Shown here one piece after another: positions 9,894 to 17,740 of a stretch of DNA of 64,000 nucleotides. This DNA comes from Skermanella sp. TT6 (GTDB lineage Bacteria; Pseudomonadota; Alphaproteobacteria; Azospirillales; Azospirillaceae): contig NZ_CP067420.1 of the NCBI RefSeq assembly GCF_016653635.2, positions 489,501 to 553,500 on the forward strand, written 5' to 3'. Within the stretch, counting starts at the first letter, position 1. The number at the start of each line of letters is the position of its first letter. Both the position numbers and the translations under genes were made by a program. Below the pieces are notes generated by a model. The model saw nothing but the letters and a program-made list of their open reading frames with translations, did no database searches and was not told the origin of the DNA.

Positions 9894-10079
9894 ATGCCGG
9901 ACCGCAGCATCGATCATCTTGGCAAGATCACGACCGAGCCCGCCCCGCAGGAGAAGGGGGCGGACGCGGAGAAGACGAAGGCCGCCGAGAAAGCCGTCGC
10001 CATGGGGCAGGTGACCGATCCGGAGGAGGCCGCCAGGGCGTCGGCGGCCGACCGCGACCGAGGGAATGCCTCGGGCTGA
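9894..10079 (+). CDS. Small hydrophilic hypothetical protein, 61 aa
   Basis: The ATG at 9894 has a GGGAGA ribosome-binding site. The product is very hydrophilic and rich in Ala, Lys, Glu and Asp, probably disordered, and resembles short stress-associated proteins common in soil alphaproteobacteria. No domain recognised; the gene call rests on the RBS and codon pattern. Confidence 0.5.
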   Translation: MPDRSIDHLGKITTEPAPQEKGADAEKTKAAEKAVAMGQVTDPEEAARASAADRDRGNASG

Positions 10080-10118
10080 GACGCCATCGGACGGAGACCG
10101 TCGGACAGGAGGACGGCC

Positions 10119-10421
10119 ATGGGCCGCCGGAACATCCATCAGGACGCGCCCGCAGGGCGGGGACGGCTGACGGCGCGTCCCGGAACGGACGGCGACAGGC
10201 CGGAGACGCCGCCGAGCATCCGGACGCTGAGCGCCGGCACCGAGCGGGCCGGCCTGATCTCCGTCCCTCCCGGATACCGTCCCGACCGGCCGGCGCCGCT
10301 CCTGGTGCTGCTCCACGGCGCCGGATTCGAGGTCCTCTACCGCGAGTTGGACGGCGGCCACGCCGTTCCCCCGGACATCGCGCGCGAAGCCGTCGGCTGG
10401 CTCCTGGACGACACGCCGTGA
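10119..10421 (+). pseudogene. Alpha/beta hydrolase (phospholipase/carboxylesterase type) with large in-frame internal deletion
   Basis: The 100-residue product joins two ends of one family: the N-terminal strand and oxyanion loop (PAPLLVLLHGAG, residues ~63-74) runs straight into the family C-terminus (YRELDGGHAVPPDIAREA, residues ~79-96, containing the catalytic His). In full-length relatives roughly 130 residues lie between, including the nucleophile elbow GxSxG and catalytic Asp. All of that is missing, yet the frame is preserved. GGAGG lies upstream of the ATG, so the stub may still be translated, but it cannot be a working esterase. The stop overlaps the next start (GTGA). Confidence 0.75.
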
Positions 10422-11302
10422 GGGACGATCCGGCGGTGATGCCGCTCCGCGACCGGCGCGTTCCGGTCGGCGGCGTCGAGCTTCAGGTCGTGGAGGAGGG
10501 GCCGGCCGACGGCCCGCCCGTGATCCTGCTGCACGGTTTCCCGGAATCCCGGCTTGCCTGGCGCCGCCAGACGGGTCCTTTGGCCGCCGCCGGGCTGCGG
10601 GTCGTGGTTCCGGACCAGCGCGGCTACGGCCGGTCCGGCAAGCCGGGCCGGATCGGCGACTACACGCTCGATATCCTGGCCGGCGACGTGGTCGGGCTGG
10701 CCGACGCGCTCGGGATCGGCCGGTTCGCGGTGGTCGGCCACGACTGGGGCGCCATCCTGGCCTGGCATCTCGCCGAACGGTTCCCGGACCGGATCGAGCG
10801 GGCGGCGGTGCTCAACGGGCCGCACCTGGCGACGGTGCGCCGGCATATGCTGGGCCACCCGTCCCAGGGCCTGAAAAGCTGGTATGTCGGGTTCTTCCAG
10901 CTGCCGTGGCTGCCGGAAAAGCTGCTCCGCGCCCGCGGGTTCGCCGGGATGCGCCGGCTGATGGAGAAGACCGCCCGGCCCGGCACCTTCACGGCGGAGG
11001 ACTGGGCGCTCTACCGCGACGCCTGGGAGCAGCCGGGCGCTGCGACCGCCATGCTGAACTGGTACCGCGCCCTCCGGCGCCGGTCTCCCTCGCCCGCGCC
11101 GGAGCCGATCGGAGTCCCGATGCGCGTGATCTGGGGCGATCGCGACGCCGCCCTGGATCCGGGCCTGGCCGAGGCCGGCGCGTCCCTGTGCGGCCGGTGC
11201 GAGGTGTTCCACATCCCCGAGGCGACCCATTGGGTCCAGCACGAGGAGCCGGAGCGCGTCAACCGGCTGCTGATCGACTTCCTGACCCGGCCGCCGGCCT
11301 GA
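10418..11302 (+). CDS. Alpha/beta hydrolase, epoxide hydrolase-like
   Basis: 294 aa. The oxyanion loop HGFPES (39-44) and the nucleophile elbow GHDWGA, with Asp109 in place of Ser, mark the epoxide hydrolase / haloalkane dehalogenase branch. A WGDRDA motif supplies the acid and THWVQHE near the C-terminus the catalytic His. The HGxP motif favours epoxide hydrolase over dehalogenase. The GTG start overlaps the stop of the truncated hydrolase upstream, so the two are translationally coupled. Physiological substrate unknown. Confidence 0.88.
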   Translation: MRDDPAVMPLRDRRVPVGGVELQVVEEGPADGPPVILLHGFPESRLAWRRQTGPLAAAGLRVVVPDQRGYGRSGKPGRIGDYTLDILAGDVVGLADALGIGRFAVVGHDWGAILAWHLAERFPDRIERAAVLNGPHLATVRRHMLGHPSQGLKSWYVGFFQLPWLPEKLLRARGFAGMRRLMEKTARPGTFTAEDWALYRDAWEQPGAATAMLNWYRALRRRSPSPAPEPIGVPMRVIWGDRDAALDPGLAEAGASLCGRCEVFHIPEATHWVQHEEPERVNRLLIDFLTRPPA

Positions 11303-11321
11303 CCGCCGTCCCGGATCGCCG

Positions 11322-11552
11322 TCAGGTCTGGTCGCGGCGGTCGTCGTCCTCCAGCTCCCTGCGGGTCGCCTTCTTCAGGTGGCCGAGCCGGTCGCGCGCC
11401 TCCTCCGCGCTGAACGGCCCCTCCACGTCCATGCCGATCGCGACATAGTGCCCGTCGGGCCGGCTGATCGGCGTGCTGACGGGAAGATAGGCGTCGTCCG
11501 GATCCCCGTTGTTGACGACGGTTCCGTTCCGGATCTCGATCACGTTGGCCAT
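11322..11552 (-). CDS. Small hypothetical protein, 76 aa
   Basis: Begins MANVIEIRNGTVVNNG and continues through a short beta-rich stretch (HYVAIGMDVEGPFSAEEA) to a very acidic/basic tail (ELEDDDRRDQT). No family recognised. The frame is longer upstream, but the Met at 11552 begins the conserved-looking part. Convergent with the preceding hydrolase gene. Confidence 0.5.
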   Translation of the reverse strand: MANVIEIRNGTVVNNGDPDDAYLPVSTPISRPDGHYVAIGMDVEGPFSAEEARDRLGHLKKATRRELEDDDRRDQT

Positions 11553-11738
11553 CGATGGGTTTCCCGAGGATGGAAGGAATGGGATGCGCCCTTTCGGGCA
11601 TCCTCTCAACAGCCGCGGCCGCGTTTGTTCCCGGCCGCCCGCCCCGGGAAGAAGAGGCGCCTGCCGATCCCGGTTCGGAACCGTCCGCTCCCGCGCCTGT
11701 TTTCGCAGGACCTTCCACTCAACGGAGCGGTGACCGAC

Positions 11739-11930
11739 ATGTCAAACCAACCACCTCCGGTACCTCCCGCCGGCCGCAGCGACAAGGGTCCGGGCGGATC
11801 CGCCCACGAAGGCAACTCCGTCGCCGACACGAAAGGCACGGGCGGGGCGCCGGCGAACCTCCGCGAACAGGACCGCCAGGGCAACACCAAGCAGAACACC
11901 ACCCATCAGGGCTACCAGCAGGATCGGTGA
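11739..11930 (+). CDS. Small hydrophilic hypothetical protein, 63 aa
   Basis: The product is rich in Pro, Gly, Gln and Asn, with no hydrophobic core, so it is probably disordered. It ends four codons' worth of sequence before a similar small gene, and the two share Gln/Asn-rich composition and look like a pair. Weak ribosome-binding site (CGGAGCGG). No function can be assigned. Confidence 0.45.
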   Translation: MSNQPPPVPPAGRSDKGPGGSAHEGNSVADTKGTGGAPANLREQDRQGNTKQNTTHQGYQQDR

Positions 11931-11932
11931 CG

Positions 11933-12145
11933 ATGTCGAGGAACACAGCGGACACCGACCGCCACCACGGCGGTCCCGGGTCGAGCCAGCAGAACGCCGA
12001 CAAGCCGGTGGACGATCCGAAGAACCAGCCGGCCGGCTCGCAGCCGGAACCCGGCCAGTCCACCAATTCCAACCGCAGCCGGGTCGGCACGGGCGGGGGC
12101 GAGCGGGACCGGCACCACACCCACGACCCCGCGACGAAGTCCTGA
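11933..12145 (+). CDS. Small hydrophilic hypothetical protein, 70 aa
   Basis: Directly follows the previous small gene (2-nt gap). The composition is dominated by Asn, Gln, Ser, Pro, Asp and His; no secondary structure is expected. Probably translated together with its neighbour. No domain recognised. Confidence 0.45.
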   Translation: MSRNTADTDRHHGGPGSSQQNADKPVDDPKNQPAGSQPEPGQSTNSNRSRVGTGGGERDRHHTHDPATKS

Positions 12146-12187
12146 TCCGAACTTCCCGGGGCCGGCCAGTCCTGTCATGGTCGGGAG

Positions 12188-13138
12188 ATGGAGGAATTGA
12201 CACCGCCCGATCCTGAAACGGGACCCGCCGGCCCCGAAACCGGAAACGCCGGGCCGCTCCGCCGGCTGATGGCCTGGAACATCCTGGAAGGGATGTTCCG
12301 GCCGCGCGCCGACGGGGCGGAGCGCCGCGTGCCCGACGAGAGCCGGCGGCGCGCCGCCGTGGCCCTGGTCGCCCGGCTGAAGCCCGACATCCTCGTGCTC
12401 AACGAGGCGTTGTACTGCGAGGAGGCGTCCGGCCAGCGGGAGGACTATGCCGCCCTGTTCGGCTTTCCCCACGCCGCCAGCCGCCTCTACGACGGTTCCT
12501 GGGGGAACGCCATCCTGAGCCGGCACCCGATCGCCGATACCGTCTCCACCACCATCCACCGCGCCGGCGCCAACCAGGACCGGGGCCTGCTGGCCGTGAG
12601 GCTGGGCCTGCCCGAGGGGGAGGCCTGGGTCGCCACGTACCATCCCCACCCGCAGCGCCGCCCGCGCAAGCGGCTGGAGGACTATGCCGGGTTCCTGCCG
12701 CTGCTGCCCGGTCCCCTGCTGCTCGCGGGCGACATGAACGCCGTCAGCCCGGAGGACGCGCCCGACGCGGCGGCCCTGGCGCGGGGCTTCGAGCGTTTCC
12801 GGGCGCCCGACGTGGCGCGCCGCGAGGTCGAGCGCTTCGTCGAGGCGGGCCGCGTGCTGTTCCGCGACGTGGCGCCCCGCTTCGGCCTGCGCGACGCCCT
12901 GAAGGCCGCGGAACGCGGCTACACCATCCCGACACCCATGCTGAGCACGGACGTCTCCAGCGCCATGCGGATCGATTTCATCCTGGTCAACGGCGGCATC
13001 GCCGTGGACAAGGGCTGGGTCGTGCGCGGGCCGGAAGCCGACGTCGCCAGCGACCATTACCCGGTCGCCGCCGATTTCCGGCTGGCCTTGCCGGGTGCGA
13101 CGGGTGTATCGGGCGCATCTGAGGAGGAACGACCATGA
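12188..13138 (+). CDS. Endonuclease/exonuclease/phosphatase-family protein
   Basis: 316 aa with the metal-dependent EEP fold: AWNILEG near residue 29, LNEALY (Glu metal ligand) near 77, GNAILS, YHPHPQ, GDMNA (Asp/Asn) near 180, DFILV, and the final SDHYPVAA (catalytic Asp-His). The family cleaves phosphodiesters or phosphate esters in nucleic acids, phospholipids or inositol phosphates; the substrate is not readable here. The stop overlaps the ATG of the next gene (ATGA), indicating an operon with the dehydrogenase. Confidence 0.88.
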   Translation: MEELTPPDPETGPAGPETGNAGPLRRLMAWNILEGMFRPRADGAERRVPDESRRRAAVALVARLKPDILVLNEALYCEEASGQREDYAALFGFPHAASRLYDGSWGNAILSRHPIADTVSTTIHRAGANQDRGLLAVRLGLPEGEAWVATYHPHPQRRPRKRLEDYAGFLPLLPGPLLLAGDMNAVSPEDAPDAAALARGFERFRAPDVARREVERFVEAGRVLFRDVAPRFGLRDALKAAERGYTIPTPMLSTDVSSAMRIDFILVNGGIAVDKGWVVRGPEADVASDHYPVAADFRLALPGATGVSGASEEERP

Positions 13139-14220
13139 GCACGACCATGACCTACGTGACCATAGCGGCGGAGCCGCTGAAGGCGGTGATGCGCGAGATC
13201 GTGACCGCCGCGGGATCGAGCCCGCGCGAGGCCGAACTGGTGGCCGACCATCTGGTCGAGGCCAACCTGACCGGCCACGACTCCCACGGCGTGGGCATGC
13301 TGCCGCGCTATGTGGAGGTATTCCTGGCCGGCGACCTCAAGGTCAACCAGCACGTCGCCCCGGTCACCGACGCCGGCGCGCTGCTGACCCTGGACGGCAA
13401 GGCCGGCTTCGGCCAGGTCATGGCCTACGAGGCCATGGAGCAGGGGATCGAGCGGGCCGCCCGGCACGGCGTGGCCGTGGTCGGGCTGTCCAACAGCCAC
13501 CATATCGGCCGCATCGGCCACTGGGCCGAGCAGTGCATCCGGGCCGGCTACGTGTCGATGCACTATGTCAACGTGATCAGCGAGCCGGTGGTGGCGCCGT
13601 TCGGCGGGCGCGACGCCCGCTTCGTCACCAACCCGTTCTGCGTCGGCATCCCGCTGCCGGGCCGGGAGCCGGTGCTGCTGGACTTCGCGACCAGCCGGAT
13701 CGCCATGGGCAAGGTGCGCGTGGCCATGAACAAGGGCGAGCAGGTCAAGCCGGAGACCCTGCTGGACCACCGGGGCGAGCCGACCACCGACCCCAACGAG
13801 CTGTTCGCCGAGCCCCACGGCGCGATCCTGCCCTTCGGCGAGCACAAGGGCTTCGGCCTGGCCGTCGTCTGCGAACTGCTGGGCGGGGCGCTGACCGGCG
13901 GCGGCACGCTGCATCACAAGCCGTCGAGCCGGGCCATCATCAACAACATGCTGTCGATCATCATCGACCCGAACCGCCTGGGCACCGCGGCCAACCTCTC
14001 GTCCGAGACCGCCGAGTTCGTCAAGTGGGTCAAGGAATCCCCGGTCGCCCGGGGCGTGGACCGCATCAGGATCGCCGGCGAGCCGGAGCAGGATTCCCGC
14101 CGCCGCCGCGGCGCCGAGGGCATTCCCATAGACGCGACCACCTGGGGCGAGATCCTCGACGCCGCCGCCCAGCTCGGGCTGAAGCGCCCGGACATCGAGC
14201 GGCTCGCGGGGCTTTCCTGA
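13135..14220 (+). CDS. Malate/L-lactate dehydrogenase (Ldh_2) family oxidoreductase
   Basis: 361 aa of the NAD(P)-dependent Ldh_2 family, distinct from Rossmann-type LDHs. Signature DSHGVGM around residues 46-52 and NSHHIGRIGHW around 121-131 carry the catalytic and cofactor contacts. Relatives include malate/sulfolactate dehydrogenase, ureidoglycolate dehydrogenase and hydroxycarboxylate dehydrogenase YbiC; the substrate cannot be settled. It overlaps the preceding EEP gene by 4 nt and is followed 24 bp later by the DUF1349 gene. Confidence 0.9.
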   Translation: MSTTMTYVTIAAEPLKAVMREIVTAAGSSPREAELVADHLVEANLTGHDSHGVGMLPRYVEVFLAGDLKVNQHVAPVTDAGALLTLDGKAGFGQVMAYEAMEQGIERAARHGVAVVGLSNSHHIGRIGHWAEQCIRAGYVSMHYVNVISEPVVAPFGGRDARFVTNPFCVGIPLPGREPVLLDFATSRIAMGKVRVAMNKGEQVKPETLLDHRGEPTTDPNELFAEPHGAILPFGEHKGFGLAVVCELLGGALTGGGTLHHKPSSRAIINNMLSIIIDPNRLGTAANLSSETAEFVKWVKESPVARGVDRIRIAGEPEQDSRRRRGAEGIPIDATTWGEILDAAAQLGLKRPDIERLAGLS

Positions 14221-14244
14221 CCTCCGGCGGAAAGGAAGACCCCC

Positions 14245-14868
14245 ATGCTGATCGACGAACGCTTCGCCGGCCCCGGTCTGGCGCCGCCGCTGACCTGGAC
14301 CGACGAGCCGGAGGACTGGCGGCTGACGCCGGACGGGCTGGTCGTCGCTCCCGCCGCGGACACGGATTTCTGGCAGGGCACCCATTACGGCTTCCGGGTG
14401 GACCGGGGGCCGCGCCTGCTCGCTCCGGTCAGCGGCGACTTCACGCTGGAGACGGAAGTCGCCTTCCGGCCGGTCCACCAGTACGACCAGGCGGGGCTGA
14501 TGGTCCGGCTGTCGCCCGGCTGCTGGCTCAAGACCTCGGTGGAGCACGAGCCGGACGGACCGTCCAGGCTGGGCGTCGTCGTGACCAACCAGGGCTGGTC
14601 CGACTGGTCGACCCAGGACTTCGAGGGCGACGGGATCGCCCTGCGGGTCGCGCGGGCGTCGGGCGACTACACCGTCCACGCCCTGGTCGCCGGCGCCTGG
14701 ACCCAGCTGCGCATCTGCCGCCTGACGGAGGACGACGGCTCCCGGCCGGTCGCGGCCGGGCTCTACGCCTGCTCGCCCCGCGGCGCCGGCTTCCGGGCGA
14801 CCTTCCGGCGGCTGGCCATCGCCGCGGACGGCAGCGGCACCGGCGGCGTTCTTCCATCCGCGACTTGA
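14245..14868 (+). CDS. DUF1349-family (YesU-like) protein
   Basis: 207 aa, beta-rich and Trp/Tyr-rich, matching DUF1349 with its WxxDF-WQGTHYGFRVD and YDQAGLMVRLSPGCWLKT stretches. The family has a concanavalin-like jelly-roll and is often near sugar catabolism genes, suggesting carbohydrate binding, but no reaction is known. A good AAAGGAAGA ribosome-binding site precedes the ATG. Last gene of the EEP-dehydrogenase-DUF1349 run. Confidence 0.85.
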   Translation: MLIDERFAGPGLAPPLTWTDEPEDWRLTPDGLVVAPAADTDFWQGTHYGFRVDRGPRLLAPVSGDFTLETEVAFRPVHQYDQAGLMVRLSPGCWLKTSVEHEPDGPSRLGVVVTNQGWSDWSTQDFEGDGIALRVARASGDYTVHALVAGAWTQLRICRLTEDDGSRPVAAGLYACSPRGAGFRATFRRLAIAADGSGTGGVLPSAT

Positions 14869-15083
14869 TGCCGTGAGATGTTCGACGGAGAGCGCCGGGA
14901 CGGGAGGACCAAGCAGGTCGATCCGCGCTCTCCGTGCAGACCGGCGGGAAGGGCTTGAACGATAGGCTTGCCGAGGAGAAGACCGTCTTCCTCGGTTCCC
15001 GCCAACCCCGCTTGAAAGATTTCGCGGTCTCCGCTCGAATCTTGAACTTTTCCGTGGGATCGTGAAGATTTCCGCGGCCGGCC

Positions 15084-15742
15084 GTGAAGGTTTTTTGCGG
15101 TTCCCGGGAGCCCGACATGCCGGACATCTTGCTCGACGGCGAGCGCTACAACGGGTTGATGGGGCTTGTCGGCCGGCTGGAAGGTTCCGAAATCGATCCC
15201 GTGCTGGCGGCGGCGCTGATCGCCTTCGCCTTCGTGTTCATCCATCCCTTCGGGGACGGGAACGGGCGCATCCACCGCTATCTCATCCACCACACGCTGG
15301 ACCGGACCGGCTTCACTCCGCCCGGCATCCTGTTCCCGGTCTCGGCGTCGATCGCGCGGAGCCAGGGGGCCTACGACGCGGCCCTGGAACGCTTTTCCCG
15401 CGCGATCGCGCCATACCTGGACTGGGCCTGGCAGGCCGGCGGATCGGAGGAGGGGCCGGCCATCACCGTCAGGAACCGCACCGGCCATCTCTACCGCTAC
15501 TTCGATGCCACGCCCCAGGTCGAGTACCTGTACGGTTGCGTCATCGACACGGTGCGGCGGTGATGGACCGCATCGACATGCCGAACCGGAAGGCCGCCCT
15601 CCTGGTCCGGTTGATCCTGGAAAACGGCCGCATCGGCAAGGAGAAGCGGACCAGGCTGTTTCCGGAACTCACCGAGGCGGAGATCGACGATCTGGAGCGG
15701 ATCGTGCAGGCCGCCGGATCGCCGCCGGTCGAGGGCGAATAG
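15084..15742 (+). pseudogene. Fic-family protein remnant (N-terminus lost, frame broken)
   Basis: The Fic core is plain: HPFGDGNGRIHR at about residues 54-65, the AMPylation active site with His and the phosphate-binding DGNGR. Relatives carry some 200 residues before this point; here only ~50 remain. The frame stops at 15561-15563 after YGCVIDTVRR. The family's C-terminal winged-helix (DMPNRKAALLVRLILENG) continues in another reading frame to 15742, with about 20 expected residues missing at the junction. Three lesions make this a decayed gene. Confidence 0.82.
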
Positions 15743-15829
15743 GGGATATCGGGGCCAGACCACCATTTCCCCGTAAAGGTCGTGGTTTCAAGGCGCTTCT
15801 GGGAAATGGTGGTCTGGCCCCGATATCCC
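15743..15829. repeat. Perfect 29-bp inverted repeat (REP/BIME-like hairpin)
   Basis: 15743-15771 is exactly complementary to 15801-15829, separated by a 29-nt loop. The stem carries a GGGGCCAGACCACCATTTCC core. It sits between the end of the broken fic gene and the catalase terminator. Arm length and perfection suggest a recent mobile palindromic element rather than a simple terminator; there is no U-run. Confidence 0.8.
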
Positions 15830-15851
15830 GGTTCCTGTCCGCCTGCCCAAG

Positions 15852-15886
15852 AAAAAGCCCCTCCCCCCGTCGCCGGGGGGAGGGGC
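15852..15886 (-). terminator. Rho-independent terminator of the catalase gene
   Basis: A perfect 13-bp stem (15857-15869 with 15874-15886) with a 4-nt loop, followed on the minus strand by five T (15856-15852). It lies 19 bp past the catalase stop codon. Confidence 0.85.
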
Positions 15887-15904
15887 CGAAGCTGGTCCGC
15901 CAGC

Positions 15905-17626
15905 CTATTCGGCGGCCTGGTCGTGCCGCATTCCCTGCGACGAACCCTTCATCCCGCTCAGGACCTCCTCGGCCGTGGCCTTGCGGTTCTTCACGGAGCT
16001 GGTCCACTGGCCCCACACGTTGGGGTCGATCTTGTCGCCGTTGTTGCCCAGGTTCTGGAGCCGGCGCTTGTCCTCGTCGGTCAGCACCTGCTTGGGCAGC
16101 GGCGGCAGGTTGCGGACGTCGTCGGCGGTGATGCCGAGCACTTCGCCGACGCGGCGGCCATAGTCGTCATGGACCAGGAAGAAGTGCCAGATCATCCGTT
16201 CCTGGACGTCCCGCTCGCACTGGCCCAGCAGCGTGCCCATGTTCAGGATCAGGTCGTCGCGTTCCCAGTCCATCATGGTGTTGAACCGGCCGCGCGCCTG
16301 GACATAGTCGTTGCGGCGCTCCAGCACGGCGCGGGTCAGCGGGCCGCGGATCTCCGGCGGGTTGTTGGGCTGCTCCTCCGCGGTCTCCTTCAGGCCGTTG
16401 TGGATCGACGGCTCGAAATTGACGTGCGGGTTCTGCCCCGGCGCCAGGTCGCGGTAGAACGACATCTGCCCGCCCGACAGGTTGGTCGCCACCTTCGCGT
16501 TCTTGGGCGAATTGACCGGCAGCTGCAGATAGTTGGTGCCGACGCGGTAACGCTGGGTGTCGGAATAGGAGAAGGTCCGGCCGACCAGCATCTTGTCGTC
16601 CGAGAAGTCGAGACCGTCCACCAGCACGCCGGTGCCCATGGCGATCTGCTCGTTCTCGTTGAAGAAGTCCTGGACGTTGCGGTTCAGCGTCATGACGCCG
16701 ACATGGCGCAGCGGGAAGTCCTTCTCCGGCCAGATCTTGGTGTCGTCCAGCGGGTCCCAATCCAGTTCGGGATGGTCATGGTCTTCCATGATCTGGACGA
16801 ACATGTCCCACTTCGGATAGTCGCCGCGCTCGATCGCCTCGAACAGGTCCTTGGTGGCGGAGCCCAGTTCCTGGCCCTGGACCTTGGCCGCTTCCTCCGC
16901 CGTCAGGCTGGCGACGCCCTGGCGCGGGTGGAAGTGATATTTGACCAGGACGGTCTCGCCCTGGGCGTTGACCATCTTGTAGGTGTTGACGCCGAAGCCT
17001 TCCATGTGCCGGTAGTTGGCCGGAATGCCGCGCGGGCTGAACAGGTGCGTCAGCATATGCATGGATTCGGGCGTCTGGCTCATGAAGTCGAAGATCCGGT
17101 TGGGCTCCTGGCGGAACGTGACCGGGTCGGGCTTCAGCGAGTGGATGACGTCGGGGAACTTGATGGCGTCGCGGATGAAGAACACGGCCAGGTTGTTGCC
17201 GACCAGGTCCCAGTTACCGTCCTCGGTATAGAACTTGACCGCGAAGCCGCGCGGGTCGCGGGCGGTCTCGGAGGAGTCCCGGCCGCCGATCACGGTGGAG
17301 AAGCGGATCGCCAGCGGCGTCTTCTTGCCGGCTTCCTGGAAAAGCTTGGCGCGGGTGTACTTGGACGCGGGCTCGTCGCCGATCTTGCCGGTAACCTCGA
17401 GCTCGCCGTAGCACACGAAGCCGCGGGCATGCACGACCCGCTCCGGGATGCGCTCGCGGTCGAAATGGGTGATCTTTTCCAGGAACTGATAGTTCTCCAG
17501 CGTCGCCGGACCACGGGCGCCGACGGTGCGGGTCGACTGGTTGTTGGCGATCGGATGGCCCTGCCGGGTGGTCAGGATGCCGTCCGATGGTGCCACCGAC
17601 GGATGCCCCTGTCTTTGATCAGTCAT
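15905..17626 (-). CDS. katA: Monofunctional heme catalase
   Basis: 573 aa; converts H2O2 to water and oxygen in the cytoplasm. Distal His66 in RVVHARG, catalytic Asn in VGNN (144-145), and the proximal heme-ligand Tyr354 in [14 protein letters not shown] are all present. Length fits a small-subunit catalase with a C-terminal extension of about 60-70 residues and no flavodoxin-like domain. Monocistronic: an efficient terminator follows and nifA ends 114 bp upstream. The symbol is given by family; katA versus katB naming is arbitrary. Confidence 0.93.
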   Translation of the reverse strand: MTDQRQGHPSVAPSDGILTTRQGHPIANNQSTRTVGARGPATLENYQFLEKITHFDRERIPERVVHARGFVCYGELEVTGKIGDEPASKYTRAKLFQEAGKKTPLAIRFSTVIGGRDSSETARDPRGFAVKFYTEDGNWDLVGNNLAVFFIRDAIKFPDVIHSLKPDPVTFRQEPNRIFDFMSQTPESMHMLTHLFSPRGIPANYRHMEGFGVNTYKMVNAQGETVLVKYHFHPRQGVASLTAEEAAKVQGQELGSATKDLFEAIERGDYPKWDMFVQIMEDHDHPELDWDPLDDTKIWPEKDFPLRHVGVMTLNRNVQDFFNENEQIAMGTGVLVDGLDFSDDKMLVGRTFSYSDTQRYRVGTNYLQLPVNSPKNAKVATNLSGGQMSFYRDLAPGQNPHVNFEPSIHNGLKETAEEQPNNPPEIRGPLTRAVLERRNDYVQARGRFNTMMDWERDDLILNMGTLLGQCERDVQERMIWHFFLVHDDYGRRVGEVLGITADDVRNLPPLPKQVLTDEDKRRLQNLGNNGDKIDPNVWGQWTSSVKNRKATAEEVLSGMKGSSQGMRHDQAAE

Positions 17627-17740
17627 GGCGTTTTCCCCAAGCTGCTTGGTTTTAGCGGCGGACCGCCTGCCCAGAAGGCTGAGGGGCCCACCGCATTAAC
17701 CATATGGCCGCATGAAGGTTACACGCCAAGGTCGGTTTTC

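Noticed and set aside
14869-15083. Possible N-terminal remainder of the Fic protein upstream of its GTG
   Set aside because: Translations of this stretch in the plus frames show no Fic-like N-terminal motifs, and the region looks like leader DNA.
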